A stretch of 5,269 nucleotides of DNA from Pseudomonadota bacterium (GTDB taxonomy: Bacteria > Pseudomonadota > Alphaproteobacteria > Rhizobiales > Devosiaceae): contig JAEZFJ010000396.1 in assembly GCA_023437755.1 (NCBI GenBank), forward strand, positions 1 to 5,269. The letters are read 5' to 3'. Below, one piece after another: positions 1 through 4,594 of this stretch. The notes under the pieces are model-generated. The model did no database searches. It worked only from the letters and a program-made list of their open reading frames with translations, and was not told where the DNA came from. Positions within the stretch are counted from its first letter, which is position 1. Each line of letters starts with the position of its first letter. The translations under genes were made by a program, and so were the position numbers.

Positions 1-1
1 C

Positions 2-844
2 ATCAAGGTGGTGCCGGCCGCTGCCGACGACGTGTCGCTGACGCCGGACGAGCGCACCCGTGGCGCCGACCTCGCCAATCGCCTGCCGATGCGGGCGCTG
101 AGCCGCGCCTGGCAGATCCTGTTCCGCGGCCACGACGAGGTGGCCAAGGCCCATAACGGCCTCCAGGCCGCCGAGATGGCGCTGATCCGCCTCGCCTATG
201 CCGCCGACCTGCCGAGCCCGGATGAAGTGATCGCACGGCTGGCCAACCAGCCGGTGCCGCCGCCCTCCCCTGCCCCATCGCTGCCGCCGCGCGGCCCCTC
301 GGGAGGCGGCGGTGGTGCTACGGCATTGCGTCTCGAACAGCCGCAACCGGCGCCGGTCGCCATTTCGCAGCCGATCGCCATGGCGCAGCAGCAGCCTGCG
401 CCGACCGTGCAGCCGGCGCTCGCATCCGTTGCGAGCTACAAGGACCTGATCGCGCTCGCCACCGCCAAGCGCGACATCCTGGTGCGCATGGCGCTCGAGA
501 GCCAGATGCGGCCGGTGTCGTTCGAACAGGGCAAGATCGAGGTCGCCCTGGTGGACGGTGCCGATCCCGGCATCGTCAATACGCTGTCCGCGCGCCTCCA
601 GAACTGGACCGGCGAGCGCTGGCTGATCACCGTGTCGACCAAGCCGCCCGAAGGGCTGACCCTGCGCCAGGAAAAGGAGCAGCGGATCGAGGCCGCGCAC
701 CGCCAGGCCCATGAGGACCCGCTGGTGCAGGCGATCCTCGAAACCTTTCCCGGCGCCAAGGTCGTCAACGTGACCGTGCGCGACGAAGAAACGCCGATGG
801 CGGCCGATGCCGCCCCACCCCCAGTGGAAGAGGACGACGAATGA
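2..844 (+). CDS. dnaX: DNA polymerase III subunit gamma/tau, C-terminal part (5' truncated by window)
   Basis: DnaX is the ATPase subunit of the clamp loader; its tau form also ties the loader to the polymerase core and the DnaB helicase. The reading frame is open from base 2, so the true start and the whole ATPase domain lie outside the window. Of the 280 visible residues, about 1-80 are helical and match the collar region (domain III), with LSRAWQILFRG near the start. Residues 82-105 are a Pro/Gly-rich linker, followed by a Gln/Pro/Ala-rich stretch. Residues about 145-260 resemble the alphaproteobacterial tau C-terminal domain (DUF3646 type), including FEQGKIEVAL and the WTGERWLITVS segment. 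The end is acidic. No A-AAA-AAG slippery site of the E. coli type occurs in the visible part, though one could lie upstream. The stop TGA overlaps the ybaB start. The GTG at base 8 is only an internal codon. Identification is by recognition of the domain order and the neighbours ybaB and recR. Confidence 0.93.
   Translation: MKVVPAAADDVSLTPDERTRGADLANRLPMRALSRAWQILFRGHDEVAKAHNGLQAAEMALIRLAYAADLPSPDEVIARLANQPVPPPSPAPSLPPRGPSGGGGGATALRLEQPQPAPVAISQPIAMAQQQPAPTVQPALASVASYKDLIALATAKRDILVRMALESQMRPVSFEQGKIEVALVDGADPGIVNTLSARLQNWTGERWLITVSTKPPEGLTLRQEKEQRIEAAHRQAHEDPLVQAILETFPGAKVVNVTVRDEETPMAADAAPPPVEEDDE
841..844 (+). other. ATGA stop/start overlap of dnaX and ybaB
   Basis: The four bases ATGA contain the ybaB start (841-843) and the dnaX stop (842-844). 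A purine-rich ribosome site, GGAAGAGGA at 825-833, lies seven bases before the ATG, inside dnaX. This arrangement is a standard sign of translational coupling, so YbaB output probably follows DnaX translation. Confidence 0.85.
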
Positions 845-1164
845 AAGACATCATGGGCATGATGAAGGCCGCGAGCGAAATGAAGGGCAAGATGGAAGCC
901 CTCCAGAACGAGCTCGGCAATCTGGTGGTGGAAGGCCGCGCCGGCGGCGGGCTGGTGGTCGTCTCGCTCACCGGCAAGGGCGAACTGCGCGGCATCAAGA
1001 TCGATCCGTCCCTGTTCAACCCGGCCGAGGCCGAGGTGCTCGAGGATCTGATCATCGCCGCGCACAACGACGCCAAGGCCAAGAGTGAAGCCGAGATGCA
1101 GAAAAAGATGGCCGAAGTCACCTCCGGCCTGCCTCTCCCCCCGGGCATGAAGCTGCCGTTCTGA
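841..1164 (+). CDS. ybaB: YbaB/EbfC-family nucleoid-associated protein
   Basis: This is a small DNA-binding protein of the YbaB/EbfC family. Members form dimers that bind duplex DNA and help organise the nucleoid; their genes very often lie between dnaX and recR. At 107 aa it has the usual family length. Residues 1-30 form a Met/Lys/Glu-rich helix starting MKDIMGMMKAASEMKGKMEA. A Gly-rich beta region follows (EGRAGGGLVVVSLTGKGEL, about 32-50). A second long helix contains EDLIIAAHNDAKAKSEAEM, and the tail LPPGMKLPF is typical of alphaproteobacterial members. Met codons at 853, 859 and 862 are alternative starts, but the ATG at 841 has the ribosome site at 825-833 and the overlap with dnaX. 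The exact role in repair or recombination is not settled for the family; the link to RecR is inferred from conserved gene order. Confidence 0.95.
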   Translation: MKDIMGMMKAASEMKGKMEALQNELGNLVVEGRAGGGLVVVSLTGKGELRGIKIDPSLFNPAEAEVLEDLIIAAHNDAKAKSEAEMQKKMAEVTSGLPLPPGMKLPF

Positions 1165-1174
1165 GGTCTGCCGA

Positions 1175-1768
1175 ATGGCCAATGGCGGCCCCGAGATCGA
1201 GCAACTGATCCAGTTGATGGCGCGCTTGCCGGGGCTCGGGCCCCGCTCCGCGCGCCGGGCGGTGCTGCAGCTGATCAAGAAGAAGGACCAGTTGATGGTG
1301 CCGCTGTCGGCGGCGCTCGATCGCGCCGTGGCCGCCGTGAAGACCTGCGAGGTCTGCGGCAACATCGACACCGTAAGCCCCTGCGGCATCTGCGCCGATC
1401 CGCGCCGGGACAACGGCATGCTGATCGTGGTGGAGGATGTCGCCGACCTGTGGGCGCTGGAGCGCGCCGGGGTTGGCGCGGTGAAATACCATGTGCTCGG
1501 CGGCGTGCTGTGGCCGCTCGATGGTGTCGGCCCCGATGATCTCGCCATAGAGGGCCTGCTGCGGCGTGCGCCCGAATTCGGCGAGATCGTCCTTGCCATC
1601 AACGCCACCGTCGAGGGCCAGACCACCGCGCATTACGTCACCGACCGGCTCGCCGGCAGCGGCGCGCGGGTGACGCGCCTTGCCCACGGCGTACCGGTCG
1701 GCGGCGAACTGGATTACCTCGACGAGGGCACCCTCAGCCAGGCGCTGAAGGCGCGGACGGCGATCTGA
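1175..1768 (+). CDS. recR: Recombination mediator RecR
   Basis: RecR works with RecF and RecO to load RecA on SSB-coated single-stranded DNA at gaps; it forms ring-like oligomers that bind DNA. The 197-aa length is normal. Residues about 8-30 are the helix-hairpin-helix, with the signature LPGLGPRSARR (18-28). The C4 zinc motif is complete: Cys58, Cys61, Cys70 and Cys73. The Toprim domain follows, with VVEDVADL (Glu87), YHVLGG (105-110) and TVEGQTTA (145-152). The C-terminal HGVPVGGELDYLD (171-183) is the family hallmark. One residue is odd: the usual L-S-P-L-D-G segment reads LWPLDG (112-117), with Trp113 in place of Ser (codon TGG). A weak GAGG (1163-1166), overlapping the ybaB stop, lies eight bases before the ATG. 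The gene is third in the dnaX-ybaB-recR operon and ends three bases from a convergent gene. Confidence 0.97.
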   Translation: MANGGPEIEQLIQLMARLPGLGPRSARRAVLQLIKKKDQLMVPLSAALDRAVAAVKTCEVCGNIDTVSPCGICADPRRDNGMLIVVEDVADLWALERAGVGAVKYHVLGGVLWPLDGVGPDDLAIEGLLRRAPEFGEIVLAINATVEGQTTAHYVTDRLAGSGARVTRLAHGVPVGGELDYLDEGTLSQALKARTAI

Positions 1769-1771
1769 ACG

Positions 1772-2278
1772 TCAGTGGACACCCTTGTCGGGATCGAAGT
1801 CGTCACCGTCTGCCCATTCCGCCACGTCCAGCGGCTTGATCGCGGCGTCGTCCTCATCCCCATCGAAATCGGCTTCGTTGTCGCGCCCTTCGATGGCGCG
1901 GCGCGAGTCGATGTCATCCGGAGACAGGGCATCCAGCCGCTCGCCGGGATCGTAGTTGAGCGCGGGGCTCAACTCGGCATAGTCATCCAGATCGTCGGAA
2001 TTGGCGATGGTGGCGCTCAGCTCGTCGATCGCGCGATCGATCTCCTCGAGGCTTGCCTTGGGGTCCTGATCGCCCCAGTCCCCGGTTTCGCGGGTCGCAG
2101 CCTGCTCGCGCAGTTCCCGCAGCCGGGCCAGGCGGTGGCTCGCCGGACGGTCATCGCCGTAGAGCAGGTCCTCGATCTCGGTCTGGGTATATGGCTCCGC
2201 AAGGCCGAAGGCCTCGGAGGCATCGCCGGGCTCGATGTCCTGCGGGATGATGTGGCCCGGGTTGGTGATCGGGGGCAT
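1772..2278 (-). CDS. Acidic conserved-type hypothetical protein, 168 aa
   Basis: I do not recognise this protein. It is strongly acidic: by hand count about 48 Asp/Glu against 14 Lys/Arg. It has no Cys, no signal peptide and no membrane segment, so it is probably a soluble cytoplasmic protein. Residues 1-30 are Pro/Gly-rich (MPPITNPGHIIPQDI). Residues 31-65 look helical (TQTEIEDLLYG, then SHRLARLRELREQ), and 74-92 form a second predicted amphipathic helix (ASLEEIDRAIDELSATI). The last third is mostly Asp-rich and likely disordered, ending DGDDFDPDKGVH. Codons have the strong G/C third-position bias of the neighbouring genes, which supports real coding. The reading frame stays open to an ATG at 2422, but I chose the ATG at 2278 because AAAGGAG stands six bases upstream and the extra residues look non-coding. 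It lies downstream of the GFA gene on the same strand, 231 bases away. Function is unknown; an acidic scaffold, inhibitor or charged-partner binder are only possibilities. Confidence 0.82.
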   Translation of the reverse strand: MPPITNPGHIIPQDIEPGDASEAFGLAEPYTQTEIEDLLYGDDRPASHRLARLRELREQAATRETGDWGDQDPKASLEEIDRAIDELSATIANSDDLDDYAELSPALNYDPGERLDALSPDDIDSRRAIEGRDNEADFDGDEDDAAIKPLDVAEWADGDDFDPDKGVH

Positions 2279-2284
2279 GGAGAA

Positions 2285-2291
2285 CTCCTTT
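2285..2291 (-). promoter_or_regulatory. Ribosome binding site fixing the start of the acidic protein
   Basis: On the minus strand AAAGGAG lies six bases upstream of the ATG at 2278-2276. It is a near-perfect Shine-Dalgarno match and decides for this start over the longer frame that begins at 2422. Confidence 0.8.
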
Positions 2292-2397
2292 GCGCACCAG
2301 TTTCGCCGGTTCAACGTTGCTGGAAGCGCCGGGTTCATCCGCGCGTCATCAACTTCCGGAGCGAACCTCCTGCTTCGCCTCCGCGTTGCCGACGAAA

Positions 2398-2405
2398 CGG
2401 AGAGG
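2398..2405 (+). promoter_or_regulatory. Possible ribosome binding site for the small ORF at 2410
   Basis: CGGAGAGG lies just before the ATG at 2410; its GGAG core (2399-2402) is seven bases from the start codon, an ideal distance. Purine-rich runs occur by chance in this DNA, so the site is only as convincing as the ORF it serves. Confidence 0.4.
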
Positions 2406-2409
2406 CACC

Positions 2410-2502
2410 ATGGCATCCGCATCGTTTCGCAACGCCTCGCAACGGGAGCCGGCCTACATGATCGAACAGGAGGACGGCGACAGAGTGCTCAAGAGTAACT
2501 GA
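2410..2502 (+). CDS. Candidate small protein, 30 aa
   Basis: This short open frame lies in the gap between the two minus-strand genes and reads on the opposite strand. The product starts MASASFRNASQREPAYMIEQ and ends VLKSN; it is hydrophilic, with no membrane segment or known motif. Two points favour real translation. A GGAG core lies seven bases before the ATG. G+C by codon position, counted by hand, is about 57% at first, 43% at second and 77% at third positions, the order expected for genes in this genome. Against it: 30 codons is a small sample, no homologue can be checked here, and the frame is open upstream to an ATG at 2290. No convincing promoter or terminator was found. It ends eight bases before the GFA stop codon on the other strand. 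Confidence 0.4.
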   Translation: MASASFRNASQREPAYMIEQEDGDRVLKSN

Positions 2503-2509
2503 GCCGCGC

Positions 2510-2896
2510 CTAGACTGGGTGCCGGAGGTCCTCGCGGTGCTGTCTGGCGCCCGGCACCTGTGCCAGCCACGGCTCGCGCCGCTTGACCCAGCCTTCGTTC
2601 ACCGGCACCAGCGCCACCGGCGCCTCGTCGAGGGAGCCGAGCGCAATTTCAACGTGCTCGTTGCCGAGATGGAACAGCCTTGTGCCACAGACCGGGCAGA
2701 AGCTGCGGCCCTCATAGGTGCTGTACGCACCGGTCACGCTGAACTGATCGGAGCGCCAGTCGCCGTAATAAAGAAATGTCGAGCCGGTTTCCTTGCGACA
2801 GTCGGTACAGTGGCAGAGCCCGGTCCGGTGGGGATGGCCGTCGAGCTGGTAACGTACCGCGCCGCAACGGCAGCTTCCCTTGTAAGTGGTGGTCAT
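2510..2896 (-). CDS. GFA (glutathione-dependent formaldehyde-activating enzyme-like) family zinc protein
   Basis: This 128-aa protein belongs to the GFA / Mss4-like fold family. Its founder, Gfa of Paracoccus, was described as speeding the addition of formaldehyde to glutathione, but most members have no proven substrate, so the reaction here is unknown. The full cysteine set is present: Cys9 and Cys11 in SCRCGAVRY; Cys28, Cys30 and Cys33 in CHCTDCRK; Cys67 and Cys70 in FCPVCGTRLF. In the family these bind structural and catalytic zinc ions. The C-terminal WVKRREPWL is also typical. Length is normal for a single-domain member, and there is no signal peptide, so it is cytoplasmic. The start is well supported by GAGGAGG (2902-2908), five bases upstream of the ATG. 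It is divergent from def and shares a 119-base upstream region with it. No formaldehyde or glutathione genes are nearby, so context does not help assign a substrate. Confidence 0.93.
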   Translation of the reverse strand: MTTTYKGSCRCGAVRYQLDGHPHRTGLCHCTDCRKETGSTFLYYGDWRSDQFSVTGAYSTYEGRSFCPVCGTRLFHLGNEHVEIALGSLDEAPVALVPVNEGWVKRREPWLAQVPGARQHREDLRHPV

Positions 2897-2901
2897 GCGT
2901 G

Positions 2902-2908
2902 CCTCCTC
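2902..2908 (-). promoter_or_regulatory. Ribosome binding site of the GFA-family gene
   Basis: GAGGAGG on the minus strand lies five bases before the ATG at 2896-2894. It is among the strongest Shine-Dalgarno matches in the window, suggesting efficient translation of this accessory gene. Confidence 0.75.
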
Positions 2909-2952
2909 GGCCCTTCAATTCAACCTGCCATAAGCGGTTCCGCGCGCCGGAG

Positions 2953-2981
2953 TTGACCGCGGGCGCGCAAAGGACCATATC
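2953..2981 (+). promoter_or_regulatory. Possible sigma-70-type promoter of def-fmt-truA
   Basis: In the divergent region between the GFA gene and def there is TTGACC (2953-2958, five of six matches to the -35 consensus). A 17-base spacer follows, then CATATC (2976-2981, a weak -10 with three of six matches). Transcription would begin near 2988, giving a leader of about 28 bases before the def ATG. Alphaproteobacterial -10 boxes are often poor, so this is plausible but unproven. Confidence 0.4.
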
Positions 2982-3015
2982 GGTGCCAATTCCCTTGCAT
3001 TCTGGACCTCTTGCC

Positions 3016-3528
3016 ATGGCCGTTCGCCCCATTCTCGTCATTCCCGATCAGCGCCTGAGGTCCGTGGCCGATCCGATCGTCGAGGTGGATGAGGAGATCC
3101 GCACGCTCGCCAAGGACATGCTCGACACCATGTATGACGCGCCCGGCATCGGCCTCGCCGCGCCGCAGATCGGCGTCATGAAGCGCATCGTGGTGATCGA
3201 CATTGCCGGCGAGGGCGAGAAGCCCGACCCGATGGTGCTGATCAATCCCGAGATCATCCGTTTCGGCGACGAGATGCAGGTCACCGAAGAGGGGTGCCTG
3301 TCCATCCCCGAGCTCTATTACGAGGTCGAGCGGCCCAATGCCGTGACGGTGAAGTACACCGATCTCGATGGCAACGAGGTCGAGAAGGAGACAGAGGGCA
3401 AGCTTGCGGTCTGTGTCCAGCACGAACTCGATCACCTCGATGGCGTGCTCTATATCGACTATCTCAGCCGTCTGAAGCGCGACCGCGTGCTCAAGAAGTT
3501 CGAAAAGGCCGCCCGCCGGGCCGGATAG
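3016..3528 (+). CDS. def: Peptide deformylase
   Basis: Def is a metal-dependent hydrolase (usually Fe2+ in the cell) that removes the formyl group from the N-terminal methionine of nascent chains at the ribosome exit. The 170-aa product has all three family motifs: GIGLAAPQIG at 44-53, EGCLS at 92-96, and the HExxH motif QHELDH at 135-140. The metal ligands Cys94, His136 and His140 and the catalytic Glu137 are present. The N-terminus MAVRPILVIPDQRLR is typical. The frame is open upstream to 2776, but that extension runs antisense through the GFA gene and looks non-coding, so the ATG at 3016 is chosen even though its ribosome site is weak (GGA at 3004-3006). It is the first gene of the def-fmt-truA group. 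The downstream gap to fmt holds repeats and a possible terminator, so coupling to fmt may be loose here. Confidence 0.96.
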   Translation: MAVRPILVIPDQRLRSVADPIVEVDEEIRTLAKDMLDTMYDAPGIGLAAPQIGVMKRIVVIDIAGEGEKPDPMVLINPEIIRFGDEMQVTEEGCLSIPELYYEVERPNAVTVKYTDLDGNEVEKETEGKLAVCVQHELDHLDGVLYIDYLSRLKRDRVLKKFEKAARRAG

Positions 3529-3539
3529 TCTTTGAATCC

Positions 3540-3575
3540 AACCTCGTCATTGGGCAGGCTCAGGATGAGGTTTTT
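3540..3575 (+). terminator. Terminator-like hairpin after def (built from repeat unit A)
   Basis: Starting 11 bases after the def stop, AACCTCGTC (3540-3548) pairs with GATGAGGTT (3564-3572) as a nine-pair stem with one G-T wobble and a 15-base loop. The right arm runs into TTTTT (3571-3575). The shape is that of an intrinsic terminator, but the loop is large and the T-run is partly used in the stem, so it may be weak. It coincides with a copy of a dispersed-type repeat, so termination could be incidental. Confidence 0.4.
3542..3570 (-). repeat. Palindromic repeat, unit A (inverted copy)
   Basis: This 29-bp unit, read on the minus strand, begins CCTCATCCTGAGCCTG and ends ACGAGG. It matches unit B (3598-3626, plus strand) at 22 of 29 positions. 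Its outer arms are complementary apart from an A-C mismatch on this strand (a G-T wobble on the other). The core TGAGCCTG is shared exactly. Intergenic palindromes with a similar core are, from memory, common in several alphaproteobacterial genomes; copy number in this genome cannot be seen from one window. Confidence 0.75.
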
Positions 3576-3597
3576 CGGAGTGCTGCGCTCGCGTAGA

Positions 3598-3626
3598 GCT
3601 CATGGTGAGCCTGTCGAACCACGAGG
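3598..3626 (+). repeat. Palindromic repeat, unit B (direct copy)
   Basis: This 29-bp unit reads GCTCATGGTGAGCCTG and ends in ACGAGG. Arms CTCATGGT (3599-3606) and ACCACGAG (3618-3625) pair with one A-C mismatch around an 11-base loop. It faces unit A across a 27-base spacer (3571-3597), so the pair could also fold together as one long imperfect hairpin. It ends 26 bases before the fmt ribosome site. No open frame, transposase or target duplication is visible. Confidence 0.75.
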
Positions 3627-3651
3627 GCGCGGCCGCTGAAGAGCCGCCGGC

Positions 3652-3657
3652 AAGGAG
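3652..3657 (+). promoter_or_regulatory. Ribosome binding site of fmt
   Basis: AAGGAG lies eight bases before the fmt ATG at 3666. Having its own strong site suits a gene separated from def by 137 bases of repeats rather than coupled to it. Confidence 0.75.
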
Positions 3658-3665
3658 TTCCGCCG

Positions 3666-4589
3666 ATGCGCGTCGTCTTCATTGGCACGCCCGAATTCGC
3701 CGTCCCCACGCTGACGGAGATCGTCTCGGCCGGGCACGAGGTTGTGGCTGCCTACACGCGCGCGCCCAAACCCGCGGGCCGAGGCCAGGCGGAGCGCCGC
3801 TCGCCGGTGCACGAGGCCGCCGACGGCTTCGGCATTCCAGTGTTCACGCCGAAATCCCTCAAGAACGAGGCCGAGCAGATCATCTTTTCGAGCCACGACG
3901 CCGACCTTGCCGTGGTGGTGGCCTACGGGCTGTTGCTGCCCAAGCCGATCCTCGAGGCGCCGCGCATGGGTTGCCTCAACCTCCATGGCTCGTTGCTGCC
4001 GCGCTGGCGTGGGGCCGCGCCGATCCAGCGGGCGGTTATGGCCGGCGATCGCGAAACCGGCGTCATGGTGATGCAGATGGACGAAGGGCTCGATACCGGA
4101 CCGGTGGCCCTGGTTGACCGCATCCCTATCGGGACGGAGACCACCGCCGGTGACCTCCACGACCAGATGATGCGGGTCGGTGCCGACCTCATGGGCCGGG
4201 CTCTGGCAGCGCTCGAGCGGGGCAGCCTCGACTTCACCCCGCAGGCGGCTGAAGGCATCACCTACGCCAGCAAGATCGAGAAAGCCGAGGCGCGGATCGA
4301 CTGGTCCCTGCCTGCTGAGACGGTGCACAACCACATCCGCGGCCTGTCCCCCTTCCCAGGTGCCTGGTTCGAACTCGACCTCGGCGGCAAGCCGGTTCGC
4401 ATAAAGGCCCTGCGATCGGCGCTTGCGGAAGGCAGCGGCGCAGCGGGCACCCTGCTCGGCGATGACCTGACTATTGCCTGCGGCACCGGCGCCGTGCGCC
4501 TGTCGCAGGTGCAGCGCGAAGGCAAGGCGGCGATGGACGCTACCACTTTCCTCCGCGGGGCGGGCCAACTGCCGGATCGGGCGAACTGA
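3666..4589 (+). CDS. fmt: Methionyl-tRNA formyltransferase
   Basis: Fmt transfers the formyl group of 10-formyl-tetrahydrofolate to the amino group of initiator Met-tRNA, allowing bacterial translation initiation; it acts in the cytoplasm. The 307-aa length is usual. The N-terminal formyltransferase domain (about 1-190) starts MRVVFIGTPEFAVP and holds VAYGLLLP (85-92). It also holds NLHGSLLPRWRGAAPIQRA (105-123) with the catalytic Asn105 and His107, and MDEGLDTGP (138-146) with Asp143. The segment SLLPRWRGAAP (109-119) contains the loop that recognises the initiator acceptor stem. GITYASKIEKAEARIDW (197-213) opens the C-terminal tRNA-binding domain, which runs to the end. The start is set by AAGGAG at 3652-3657. 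truA begins five bases after its stop. With def it forms the formyl-methionine cycle. All catalytic residues are intact; nothing suggests transfer or damage. Confidence 0.97.
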   Translation: MRVVFIGTPEFAVPTLTEIVSAGHEVVAAYTRAPKPAGRGQAERRSPVHEAADGFGIPVFTPKSLKNEAEQIIFSSHDADLAVVVAYGLLLPKPILEAPRMGCLNLHGSLLPRWRGAAPIQRAVMAGDRETGVMVMQMDEGLDTGPVALVDRIPIGTETTAGDLHDQMMRVGADLMGRALAALERGSLDFTPQAAEGITYASKIEKAEARIDWSLPAETVHNHIRGLSPFPGAWFELDLGGKPVRIKALRSALAEGSGAAGTLLGDDLTIACGTGAVRLSQVQREGKAAMDATTFLRGAGQLPDRAN

Positions 4590-4594
4590 TCCCC

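Noticed and set aside
2..844. Programmed frameshift site making a short gamma form of DnaX
   Set aside because: No A-AAA-AAG heptamer occurs in the visible part; the nearest A-runs are only four or five bases. The upstream part of dnaX is not in the window.
436..1626. 396-aa open frame antisense to dnaX, ybaB and recR
   Set aside because: It crosses three recognised genes and gives a Ser/Arg-rich product with no motif, typical of an antisense shadow.
2279..2422. N-terminal extension of the acidic protein by 48 residues
   Set aside because: The extra residues are Arg/Ser-rich and unlike the rest of the protein, and AAAGGAG sits directly before the ATG at 2278.
1775..2461. 228-aa open frame on the plus strand over the acidic gene
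   Set aside because: It is antisense to a gene with a strong ribosome site and good codon use, has no ribosome site of its own, and its product shows no recognisable motif. Long antisense frames are common in high-GC DNA.
2487..2504. GCTCA/TGAGC inverted repeat as a terminator
   Set aside because: The stem has only five pairs with an eight-base loop and there is no T-tract on either strand, so it is too weak to call.
2776..3015. N-terminal extension of def by 80 residues
   Set aside because: The extension overlaps the GFA gene on the opposite strand and its promoter region, looks non-coding, and the standard Def N-terminus begins at the ATG at 3016.
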